Shown: piece after piece, positions 15,102 to 20,632 of the stretch
Position numbering within the stretch: position 1 is the stretch's first letter
How the letters are laid out: each line of letters starts with the position of its first letter
DNA from: Alphaproteobacteria bacterium UBA7371
GTDB lineage: Bacteria; Pseudomonadota; Alphaproteobacteria; UBA8317
NCBI GenBank assembly: GCA_002469865.1
Contig: DKOD01000155.1
Location: 1-20,632 of the forward strand
Direction of reading: 5' to 3'
DNA: 20,632 nucleotides
Translations under genes and position numbers: made by a program
Notes under the pieces: generated by a model
Told to the model about the DNA's origin: nothing
What the model saw: only the letters and a program-made list of their open reading frames with translations
Database searches by the model: none

Positions 15102-15674
15102 ATGTCGGACAAGATCAAACCAACAGCCCTAGGCGACACACAGGATTGGGACGTTCTTTGGGCCCATGCCTCTTCAGGTGATATGCCCGCCTATGAACAA
15201 ATGTTGTCGGGGCTTGCTCGGATTATACGCGGGTTCGTGCGCAGAAGAATGGATGTTGCAGATGATCAAATCGAGGATATTGTGCAAGATGTGTTGATGG
15301 CCGTGCATCATAAGAGGCACACCAAGAGAACTGAGACGCCATGTCTTGCCTGGGTGATGGGCATTGCCCGACACAAATTGCTGGACTTCCAGCGTCGCGC
15401 CTATAAAAGCCGCGGTCGTCAGCAGCAAATAGAGCATCATATTCATGAATTGATGGTGCCACCTTCCCAATTGGCCGACCAGGCAAAGCAGGATTTGGAG
15501 GTGGTGATGGAATCGCTGAAACCTTGCGAACAGGATGCGCTGCTGTCAGTTTATGTCCATGGCTTGTCCATCAAGGAAGAGGCATCACGCACTGGTCGTT
15601 CGGCATCGGCGACCAAGGTTGCCCTTCACCGCTCCATGTCCAAACTCAAGAACATTTGGGATCAGCGATCATGA
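15102..15674 (+). CDS. sigF: ECF RNA polymerase sigma factor, SigF-like
   Basis: The 190-residue protein has sigma region 2 with the IEDIVQDVLMAVH core and LAWVMGIARHKLLDFQRR, and sigma region 4 with LEVVMESLKPCEQDALL and the recognition helix SIKEEASRTGRSASATKVALHRSM. It lacks regions 1.1 and 3, as ECF factors do. Two starts are possible, ATG 15084 and ATG 15102; neither has a clear ribosome-binding site, and I take 15102, which removes six extra residues. Its ATGA overlap with the next gene, an NrsF homologue, identifies it as the SigF type studied in Caulobacter, where it answers dichromate, cadmium and other redox stress. Upstream GTAACC elements may be its own promoter. Identity as an ECF factor is strong; SigF naming rests on the NrsF neighbour. 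Confidence 0.88.
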   Translation: MSDKIKPTALGDTQDWDVLWAHASSGDMPAYEQMLSGLARIIRGFVRRRMDVADDQIEDIVQDVLMAVHHKRHTKRTETPCLAWVMGIARHKLLDFQRRAYKSRGRQQQIEHHIHELMVPPSQLADQAKQDLEVVMESLKPCEQDALLSVYVHGLSIKEEASRTGRSASATKVALHRSMSKLKNIWDQRS

Positions 15675-16303
15675 ACACCGATGATTTGATCAAAAAACTG
15701 GCCCAGGATGTTGCCATGCCCGACTTGCGCTGGGCTCCAAGGCTTTGTTGGGCCATTTTTGGGGCAGCGTCTTTGTCCATCATGATGGTTTGGTTGTTGC
15801 TTGGCTTAAACGGCAACATTCCCAATTTGCTTGGCGATGGTCAATTCCTGCTCAAAATGTTCTGGTTTTTGTTCATGGCTGGTTCGGGTTTTATGGTGTT
15901 AACCAAATCCCTGCGTCCCGATGAGGCGCCAGGCTGGCGTTTCCACCTCCATGGCCTGCTTTTCATGGGCATGATATTGGTTGGGGCCGTTGATTTTATC
16001 TCACGCGGGATGTTGGTCGATGACCTTTTGGGCATGACCTGGTCAGCTTGTCCCTTTTTGGTGGTGGCATGTTCTTTGCCTGTGCTGGTGGCAAGTTTGT
16101 ATGCCATTCGGGTCATGGCCCCTGCTAATCCTGGTCTTGCTGGTCTGTCGGCAGGGATTATGTCGGGGGGAATTGGGGCATTTATTTATGGGCTTCATTG
16201 CCCAGAATTGGCATTGCCATTCATATCTGCTTGGTATGGGTTGGGGATTATCGCAATGGCTGGCTTTGGGTATCTAGCCGGCAGGTATGTTTTGCATTGG
16301 TAA
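15671..16303 (+). CDS. nrsF: NrsF (DUF1109) anti-sigma factor, integral membrane
   Basis: The 210-residue protein has a short cytoplasmic N-terminus (about 1-22, DDLIKKLAQD start) and six membrane helices near 24-45, 59-76, 92-110, 122-142, 154-175 and 183-204, the DUF1109 layout. Conserved motifs are TWSACPF (Cys127) and GLHCPE followed by WYG (Cys177). The two cysteines are 50 residues apart, the same spacing as Cys131 and Cys181 which I recall as needed for Caulobacter NrsF to hold SigF. Cys26 and Cys134 are extra. The ATG overlaps the sigma factor stop by 4 bp, so both are made together. It should hold the sigma factor at the inner membrane until thiol or metal stress changes it. A strong hairpin ends the unit. 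Confidence 0.92.
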   Translation: MNTDDLIKKLAQDVAMPDLRWAPRLCWAIFGAASLSIMMVWLLLGLNGNIPNLLGDGQFLLKMFWFLFMAGSGFMVLTKSLRPDEAPGWRFHLHGLLFMGMILVGAVDFISRGMLVDDLLGMTWSACPFLVVACSLPVLVASLYAIRVMAPANPGLAGLSAGIMSGGIGAFIYGLHCPELALPFISAWYGLGIIAMAGFGYLAGRYVLHW

Positions 16304-16306
16304 AAG

Positions 16307-16335
16307 GACCCGCCCATGGTGGCCATGGGCGGGTC
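16307..16335. terminator. bidirectional rho-independent terminator
   Basis: GACCCGCCCATGG (16307-16319) and its exact inverse (16323-16335) form a 13-bp stem with a 3-base loop. It sits between the convergent anti-sigma (ends 16303) and peroxiredoxin (ends 16341) genes. On the plus strand TTTG follows; on the minus strand CTTTTA follows. Both tracts are short, but the stem is strong, so it probably serves both genes. Confidence 0.85.
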
Positions 16336-16340
16336 TTTGA

Positions 16341-16868
16341 TCATGATGGCGCAAGATGGGCCAAAATATTTTGTGGCGAGGCCTCGCCATAAGGGTCATC
16401 GGGGCAATTGTCGCAAAATCCAGGCTCTTCAAACCATTTTGTCACCACGCCATCTTCCACCACAGCGCCATAGCGCCAAGATCGATGACCAAAGCCGACA
16501 TTATCTTTATCCACCAACATGCCCATGAGGCGGGTGAATCGTCCTGAACCATCGGGCAAGACCTTAACATGGCGAAGATTTTGCTGACGGGCCCATTGAT
16601 TCATGACGAAGGCGTCATTGACACTCAGGCAATAGATCTCATCCACTGCTTTTTTCTGGAATTCATCAAATAATTGTTCAAAATCGGGAAGCTGATAGGT
16701 GGAACAGGTTGGTGTAAATGCCCCCGGAAGGGAGAACAAAACCACCTTTTTTCCTGCAAAAAAATCAGCAGTGCGCTTGATCTCCCAGCGATAGGGGTTG
16801 TCGCCACCGATGCTTTCATCGCGCACCCGCATGTTGAATTCCACGTCGGGAAGTTTTTTGCCAATCAT
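16341..16868 (-). CDS. Prx5/PMP20-type peroxiredoxin
   Basis: The 175-residue thiol peroxidase reduces hydrogen peroxide and organic hydroperoxides in the cytoplasm. The peroxidatic cysteine is Cys55 in PGAFTPTCS, the Prx5-class motif. Two further cysteines, Cys152 and Cys155, lie in FCDNCPDDPYG near the C-terminus; one may resolve the disulfide, or glutathione/glutaredoxin may do so. The ending with DPYG and ASPQNILAHL is typical of the class. An ATG six codons upstream (16886) lacks a ribosome-binding site, while the ATG at 16868 has AAAGGAA before it and gives normal length. It is a single gene, converging on the anti-sigma factor with a shared terminator, and has an inverted repeat just upstream. 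Being next to an NrsF system suggests a shared stress response. Confidence 0.93.
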   Translation of the reverse strand: MIGKKLPDVEFNMRVRDESIGGDNPYRWEIKRTADFFAGKKVVLFSLPGAFTPTCSTYQLPDFEQLFDEFQKKAVDEIYCLSVNDAFVMNQWARQQNLRHVKVLPDGSGRFTRLMGMLVDKDNVGFGHRSWRYGAVVEDGVVTKWFEEPGFCDNCPDDPYGEASPQNILAHLAPS

Positions 16869-16889
16869 CTTGGTTCCTTTATTCATAAA

Positions 16890-16904
16890 TTAGAAGAATT
16901 CTAA
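16890..16904. promoter_or_regulatory. inverted repeat upstream of the peroxiredoxin gene
   Basis: TTAGAA and TTCTAA arms surround three bases, 21 bp before the peroxiredoxin start. Farther upstream on the minus strand TTGCCA and TATATT are spaced 19 bases apart, a weak promoter candidate. The repeat would lie just downstream of that promoter and could be an operator. The repeat is visible; its use is inferred. Confidence 0.3.
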
Positions 16905-16948
16905 ACAATGAAATATATTGCATGTGCGAAGGCTTTTGGCAAGGTCCT

Positions 16949-17752
16949 TTAGGGGCGTCTGAGTCTTGCTTGCATCATAAGCGCACCATCAGCCATGCGC
17001 GCCATATCAGCCATGACCATCAGGCGTAGGCTTCGGTCTATGGAAGCCAAAAGATGTTCGTTTTTGCGCAATTGGCCATGCAGGGCCATCAACAATTCAC
17101 GCTCCGCCATGGCTGCTAATTGTAATGTCTCGTTGTTTTCAATTTCTGGATCTGCATAGCCAGGTGGCGTGAGAAGCAATTGGCTCAAGGCTTGTCGGGC
17201 AAGCTCGCGACGAAGGTTAGCCTGCTGCAGCAATGCTTCATCTTGAACATTAATAGGTTCAAAAAAGGCCAGGATGCCCCGGGAGGTGAGGCCGATACCC
17301 AGATATTCAGTGATGTCACCATCACCACCACCTGCAATAAGCTCTTTGACCAAATGCTGCTGCTTTGAGCCCAAATCTTCATGCAATTGCATGAAATAAT
17401 CGGCGGCCTGAACGGGGTTAATCTGTGCAGTTTTGCTGTGCTGATTAAAAAAAGAAGCCCAGTTGGTCAGCAGGTCATCGGGAAGTCTCTCCCCCTTCAT
17501 TTGGGAGATTGCGCAATATTGGTCACTGATGGCGTGATCTTCCACCTCCGCTATTGCCTTGGCCCGAACGTCATGTTCCATGAGGCTTTGGCCGAGGCTT
17601 TCGATGGTTGGCCGAAGAGCAGGGTCAAGCATTTGGCCTTGGGTTGATGTTGAGATGGGGCCAGGAATTGATGGGCCAGATGGAAGATCAAAAAATTGCG
17701 CTGCAGCCAAATGCGGTAAACCCAACAGAAAAACAATTATTAATCGCCCCAT
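16949..17752 (-). CDS. secreted helical protein of the pilus operon, function unknown
   Basis: The 267-residue protein starts with a clear signal peptide (hydrophobic from about 4 to 17, cleavage near AAA-Q at 18-19), so it is exported to the periplasm. A Pro/Ser/Gly-rich stretch follows, then alpha-helical, Gln- and Leu-rich segments with one Cys (DQYCAIS) and a Gly-rich turn GGGDGD near the middle. The end is a long amphipathic helix rich in Met and Arg. The overall form recalls helical periplasmic components of pilus or conjugation systems (VirB5/TrbJ-like), but I find no defining motif. Its start overlaps the preceding gene by 13 bp. It is the last gene of the leftward operon. No function is assigned. 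Confidence 0.7.
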   Translation of the reverse strand: MGRLIIVFLLGLPHLAAAQFFDLPSGPSIPGPISTSTQGQMLDPALRPTIESLGQSLMEHDVRAKAIAEVEDHAISDQYCAISQMKGERLPDDLLTNWASFFNQHSKTAQINPVQAADYFMQLHEDLGSKQQHLVKELIAGGGDGDITEYLGIGLTSRGILAFFEPINVQDEALLQQANLRRELARQALSQLLLTPPGYADPEIENNETLQLAAMAERELLMALHGQLRKNEHLLASIDRSLRLMVMADMARMADGALMMQARLRRP

Positions 17753-18054
17753 GGCAGAGTCTCCATTGCTTGGTAGGTGTCACAAAGACCATCTTGGTCA
17801 CTTCCTGGAAGCGCGAGGCCCGAAAATATTTCGTTCAAAATATCTTCTGGAATGCCGGTTAGCTCTTCCAGGCAACGATATTCAGCCACGGGAATAATGA
17901 ACCGGGCGGATGGATCAACCAAACCACGCCGGGCCTCCAGACCCTGTTTGCTTGCATCTTGCAATTGCCTTTTCCAATTGGGGTCACACAAACCGGCCAA
18001 TGACCCATCTGCCAAGCTTGTGGCGATCATGATGATCACAAGAAAACGCGTCAC
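17740..18054 (-). CDS. small secreted Cys-containing protein, function unknown
   Basis: A GTG at 18054 overlaps the peptidase stop (GTGA) and gives a 104-residue protein with a hydrophobic N-terminus (about 3-15), likely a signal sequence, and a mature part with three cysteines (CDPNW, YRCLEEL, GLCDTY). AGGGG lies about ten bases before the start. The frame remains open upstream to 18333, but that part overlaps the peptidase in another frame and is Cys/Trp-rich without pattern, so it is dropped. The sequence is not recognised. Its position between a prepilin peptidase and another secreted protein suggests it belongs to the pilus or to an associated transport system. The odd cysteine number hints at a cofactor or an intermolecular disulfide. 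Confidence 0.65.
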   Translation of the reverse strand: MTRFLVIIMIATSLADGSLAGLCDPNWKRQLQDASKQGLEARRGLVDPSARFIIPVAEYRCLEELTGIPEDILNEIFSGLALPGSDQDGLCDTYQAMETLPWGD

Positions 18055-18539
18055 CACAAGGAATATGCCCCTAAGATTAACACCATGTCGCGAAGCAGTG
18101 GGTGGTGGTGTTGGCCCCATAACCTGCCGATCATGCAGGACCCTGCCATGGCAAGGCAGGTTGCAACGGCACCAAAGACAATGGCCAATAAGCTTGCCCC
18201 GACATAGTCCCCAACACCCACCACAGACCAACCCGGCTGCCTGGTTGCCATGGAACCAAACCATCGTGCCATCATGAGCGCAAACAAGGGAAAAAGCACA
18301 GACCATAGCGGCGCCCAGGGCCATGCCTGCCAATAATGAGCGGGAATCATGAACAGCAAGAAAACCACAACCACCACTTCATGGAGGCGCCTTCGGTAGG
18401 CATCATCAAGGGCCATGGCGCTGAGTGGTAATGCCAGGAAGCCAAGTCCAGCGATGAGCAAAAAGACAACACACGAAACCCAAACCAAAGGGCCAGCATG
18501 GGGAAGCCGAGCCTCAAGACGGTGGTCCAAATAGTTCAT
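18051..18539 (-). CDS. A24-type prepilin peptidase, short form
   Basis: The 162-residue integral membrane protein has hydrophobic segments at about 18-40, 55-70, 76-93, 112-135 and 150-162. Asp46 in DDAYRRRLHE aligns to the first catalytic Asp of A24 peptidases (DxRxRRIPN: same spacing of Asp to the Leu/Ile), and Asp111 in GVGDYV to the second (GxGDxK). The usual Lys after the second Asp is replaced by Val113, and the Pro-Asn of the first motif by His-Glu, so it is diverged. It lacks the N-terminal Cys-rich methylase domain of PilD, like TadV/CpaA or PilU of R64. TGATG links it to the minor pilin and GTGA to the next gene. It would cleave the two pilin-like proteins. I put moderate trust in this call. 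Confidence 0.65.
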   Translation of the reverse strand: MNYLDHRLEARLPHAGPLVWVSCVVFLLIAGLGFLALPLSAMALDDAYRRRLHEVVVVVFLLFMIPAHYWQAWPWAPLWSVLFPLFALMMARWFGSMATRQPGWSVVGVGDYVGASLLAIVFGAVATCLAMAGSCMIGRLWGQHHHPLLRDMVLILGAYSLW

Positions 18540-18898
18540 CAGCTTGCCCGCAACATGTAAAAGCCCGCTGGGAGTGTCATGGGTTCATCCAGCAACATTT
18601 GCCCCCCGGCATGCTGCAAGATGCCCATGGGTTCATGCTTCACCAACAGCCCGTCCAAATGGGCCATAAAACCCTGCCCGTCTTCGGGCATGGTGATGGC
18701 TAGGGCTTGGTAACTGATGCCGTCAGCCACAAGCATGAATACATCCAAACCTTGATGCAGGGCCATGTTTGCCTGGGCAGCCTTTTGTCGGGCTTCAGCT
18801 GCTAAGGCTTGCCTTTTGGCCCATTCGGCCATGACCGCAGTGCTGGCTGCCATGGTGGCGATCAACATCAAACTTCCCATGAAAGCCGATGCCCTCAC
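18539..18898 (-). CDS. minor pilin-like protein
   Basis: The 119-residue protein has a short N-terminus, a hydrophobic helix (about 5-23) that runs into a charged amphipathic helix (EWAKRQALAAEARQKAAQ), then a small globular part without Cys. This is the shape of a pilin or pseudopilin. The GTG start overlaps the pilin stop (GTGA); an ATG at 18880 is an alternative. The stop overlaps the peptidase start (TGATG). There is no Glu at the fifth position of a mature pilin, as in the main pilin of this operon. It may prime assembly or cap the pilus. The structure argument is good; sequence identity to a known family is not evident. Confidence 0.55.
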   Translation of the reverse strand: MRASAFMGSLMLIATMAASTAVMAEWAKRQALAAEARQKAAQANMALHQGLDVFMLVADGISYQALAITMPEDGQGFMAHLDGLLVKHEPMGILQHAGGQMLLDEPMTLPAGFYMLRAS

Positions 18899-19440
18899 AA
18901 CAAGGTCCAGCTAAGGTCCATGGCCGCATTTTGGTCGCCAGTAACGCTGAGACAAGCCTCGGCGATTTCATGCCGCTGGGTTCTCACATCCTTTTCCAAA
19001 CGCACGGCGCCAAATTCCATGGCGACTTTTTTGGCATCTGGAACGCTCAAGGCCATGTTGCTGCATGCCGTTAAAGGGAGACCCTCAAAAAACAACTTTA
19101 GGCCTGCTGAGCTGATTTCAGCACGTACATTCCCGCCCAGGGCATGCACCAATGATCCTGCACCATCCAACATATCCGAGGGCAATAAGGGTGATGCCTT
19201 AAAATGGGTCATCAGATTGCCGTTGGCCGCGGCGGGGTCTGACGGCATGCCAAGCATAAAAATGCTTTTAAGCGCCTCGGTGGAGGCAACTGCTTGGCGG
19301 GCGGCATTTTGCAATTTTTGCCGTTCCATGGATTCATGAAAGGCAAGGGCCGCACCGGCCATGACGGTCGAAGCCACCACCAAATAAAACATCGAATTGA
19401 CAAGATCGGCGGCCCGCCTGGAACGTCTTTTGAGGAACAT
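18895..19440 (-). CDS. type IVb pilin (PilS-like)
   Basis: The 181-residue protein has a basic leader (MFLKRRSRRA) followed by a hydrophobic helix (about 14-34) that continues as an amphipathic helix, the pilin N-terminal spine. A cleavage before Ala10 or Ala11 would fit a prepilin peptidase needing a small residue at -1. Two cysteines, Cys126 and Cys163, are placed to form the C-terminal D-region disulfide typical of type IVb pilins. The frame extends upstream to 19506, but the ATG at 19440 has GGGAG nearby and gives a standard leader. It is the only gene in the operon with a spacer (62 bp) before it; that spacer holds a hairpin ending next to the ribosome-binding site. Likely the major subunit. 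Confidence 0.75.
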   Translation of the reverse strand: MFLKRRSRRAADLVNSMFYLVVASTVMAGAALAFHESMERQKLQNAARQAVASTEALKSIFMLGMPSDPAAANGNLMTHFKASPLLPSDMLDGAGSLVHALGGNVRAEISSAGLKLFFEGLPLTACSNMALSVPDAKKVAMEFGAVRLEKDVRTQRHEIAEACLSVTGDQNAAMDLSWTLL

Positions 19441-19451
19441 ATGGGTCTCCC

Positions 19452-19479
19452 TTTGGTCATGCTCATCCCATGAACCAAA
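19452..19479 (-). promoter_or_regulatory. hairpin abutting the pilin ribosome-binding site
   Basis: In the minus-strand message, TTTGGTTCATG (19479-19469) pairs with CATGACCAAA (19461-19452) around a 7-base loop, with one bulged U. The next five bases, GGGAG, are the pilin ribosome-binding site. It lies in the only true gap of an otherwise overlapping operon. It may protect a processed pilin message or modulate initiation; both are inferred. Confidence 0.45.
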
Positions 19480-19502
19480 TGGGGCTTCACCCGAATATGC
19501 CG

Positions 19503-20480
19503 TCAAAAACGAGTTTGTACCTCAAACAAGACGAAGGCCGTCATGCCCAGAGAAGCCGCAGCCATCAGCATCAACAACATCCGCAATAGCCCAGCCAAGC
19601 CATCTAATTTTTGTTCAAAGGCCATTTCTTCTTGGCGGATCAACACCGCAAGCATGTCCAATTGCCGATCCGCCGGCCCGGATTCCCACCATGCCCGGAA
19701 AGCCTCGCCGGGAAAGTTGGTTTCAAGACAGGCAAAGGCATGGCCCAAATCATAACCTGCCATCATGCGCCGCTGCACCGGCGCCAATAGCTGGCGCAGC
19801 CATGGATCACCATGCAAGGCCAACATCTGTACTGCATCGTCAATTCTGCTCCCTGCCACCGTCATCTGATGCAAAAAACGGGCAAGATTAATACCACGCC
19901 ATTGTCGGTAAAGGCCAAAGGGCGGTAAGCGTTCAGCCAGATTCCTTATCGGGCCAACCCAACGTGGTTGCACCAGATGCACCAACAAAAACCACCCCAC
20001 CAACATCAAGAAGAACATCGGCAGAATAAGGGTCAATGCCCTGGAAATATCCATCAGCATCACAACTTGTTGCTCATCGATATCAGGAATACTTTTCACT
20101 GCTGGGACCACCTGCCCGCCGATCATGAGCCCAATGACCACAAGCCCCATCGTCAATATGATCGGCATGGCCGCCAGGGGCATGAGGCGTTTTTGTTGGG
20201 CCTGATGAAGTTGCCTGGATTTCCCGATAAGATCGAGGGCCTTGGTAATTTTTCCCTGGCGCTCAAGGCCATGGAGCAACAACAAATCATCATGATGAAG
20301 GGCGCCATAAAGCCCATCAGCCAGCCCAAAACCTGCCATCATCCGCACCCGCACCCTACGGGCCAAGTGGCGAAGGCTAGGTTTGTTGTGCCCCTGCAAT
20401 CGGTCAAGCACCTGACCAAGCTGTTGGCCAGAATGGAGGCTTCGGGATAGGTGCATGATCAATTGGTCCGTGGGCCTCAT
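19503..20480 (-). CDS. GspF/PilC-type inner-membrane platform protein (PilR-like)
   Basis: The 325-residue protein has the two-repeat layout of the type II secretion F family: a helical cytoplasmic domain (about 1-95), membrane helices near 100-125 and 147-170, a second cytoplasmic domain, and a final helix near 297-320. GxxL..AL.HDD..L and the repeated GxxLG/GYDLGHAF motifs are consistent. In type IVb pili this is the platform that transmits ATPase motion to pilin assembly. ATG 20480 overlaps the upstream ATPase stop by ATGA. The length is shorter than the about 400 residues of PilC, like R64 PilR. Its neighbours, ATPase before and pilin after, reproduce R64 pilQ-pilR-pilS order. The call is firm; pilus subtype is supported by gene order and pilin form. 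Confidence 0.85.
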   Translation of the reverse strand: MRPTDQLIMHLSRSLHSGQQLGQVLDRLQGHNKPSLRHLARRVRVRMMAGFGLADGLYGALHHDDLLLLHGLERQGKITKALDLIGKSRQLHQAQQKRLMPLAAMPIILTMGLVVIGLMIGGQVVPAVKSIPDIDEQQVVMLMDISRALTLILPMFFLMLVGWFLLVHLVQPRWVGPIRNLAERLPPFGLYRQWRGINLARFLHQMTVAGSRIDDAVQMLALHGDPWLRQLLAPVQRRMMAGYDLGHAFACLETNFPGEAFRAWWESGPADRQLDMLAVLIRQEEMAFEQKLDGLAGLLRMLLMLMAAASLGMTAFVLFEVQTRF

Positions 20481-20632
20481 GAATGATCATCCAACAAAAG
20501 CCGAACATCCAATTTGCCTTTGACAATGTCGGCCACCATTAATGCCGACCATTCGGGCAAGGGACCGCCATCATGACTGCGCACCAAAGCCCGCCTACCC
20601 GTCAGGCCATGGGAGCAAGAGGCACAGCCAGG
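20477..20632 (-). CDS. C-terminal end of a PilQ/GspE-type secretion ATPase, partial
   Basis: An open frame enters from the right edge and ends at a stop overlapping the platform-protein start (ATGA). The 51 visible residues contain GCASCSHGLTGRRALV, the CxxC..G..GR region at the C-terminus of GspE/PilB/PilQ ATPases, and end in a short acidic tail (LLLDDHS). The Walker motifs lie outside the window. The place directly upstream of a GspF gene is standard for these systems. It would provide the energy for pilus extension. Confidence 0.7.
   Translation of the reverse strand, partial: PGCASCSHGLTGRRALVRSHDGGPLPEWSALMVADIVKGKLDVRLLLDDHS

Noticed and set aside
18055..18333. Upstream extension of the 104-residue secreted protein
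   Set aside because: It lies within the peptidase gene in another frame and has no pattern; the GTGA overlap with a signal-like N-terminus is a better start.
19397..19891. Plus-strand frame crossing the pilin and GspF genes
   Set aside because: Crosses two supported minus-strand genes and their spacer; composition is typical of a shadow frame.

Overview
The window most resembles the chromosome of an alphaproteobacterium with moderate GC content. The reasons are an ECF sigma factor paired with an NrsF (DUF1109) anti-sigma factor, a CoA-linked catabolic gene set of the kind common in Rhodospirillales and related groups, and very compact operons with frequent ATGA, GTGA and TGATG start/stop overlaps. 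The genus cannot be named from sequence alone. No rRNA, tRNA, CRISPR array, transposase or integrase was recognised.

Layout. (1) 1-1918, minus strand: a membrane-anchored trypsin-like serine protease, followed with a start/stop overlap by a single-pass membrane protein that runs off the left edge. (2) 2109-9895: a divergent catabolic cluster. Leftward are an SDR oxidoreductase, an acyl-CoA dehydrogenase and an acyl-CoA ligase. Rightward are an ACAD10/11-type (LvaA-like) kinase, a GMC flavin oxidoreductase, a DsbA-like/HCCA isomerase and a crotonase. A 131-bp promoter region with paired GTTGCGCC half-sites separates the two arms. (3) 9898-12256: an alpha/beta hydrolase (minus) and an amidase-signature enzyme (plus), divergent around a perfect 8-bp inverted repeat. 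(4) 12268-14374: a leader hairpin, a 27-residue membrane peptide, XpaC and TelA, then a terminator. (5) 14423-16868: a small winged-helix regulator, an ECF sigma/NrsF pair, a two-way terminator and a peroxiredoxin. (6) 16949-20632, minus strand: an operon for a type IVb (R64 thin-pilus-like) pilus, read as secretion ATPase C-terminus, GspF/PilR protein, pilin, minor pilin-like protein, prepilin peptidase and two secreted proteins of unknown function.

How the parts may work together. Ligase, SDR, kinase, ACAD and crotonase together resemble the levulinate (Lva) and mammalian ACAD10/11 route. There a 4-keto or 4-hydroxy acid is made a CoA ester, reduced to 4-hydroxyacyl-CoA, phosphorylated on the gamma hydroxyl and converted to enoyl-CoA by an ACAD-like enzyme. 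Here the same functions sit beside an alcohol oxidase/dehydrogenase, an amidase and an esterase-like hydrolase, so a less common parent compound is possible. The middle of the window looks like an envelope, metal and oxidative stress block. The right end is surface-appendage machinery. The substrate, the regulators and the two secreted proteins of the pilus operon remain unassigned.
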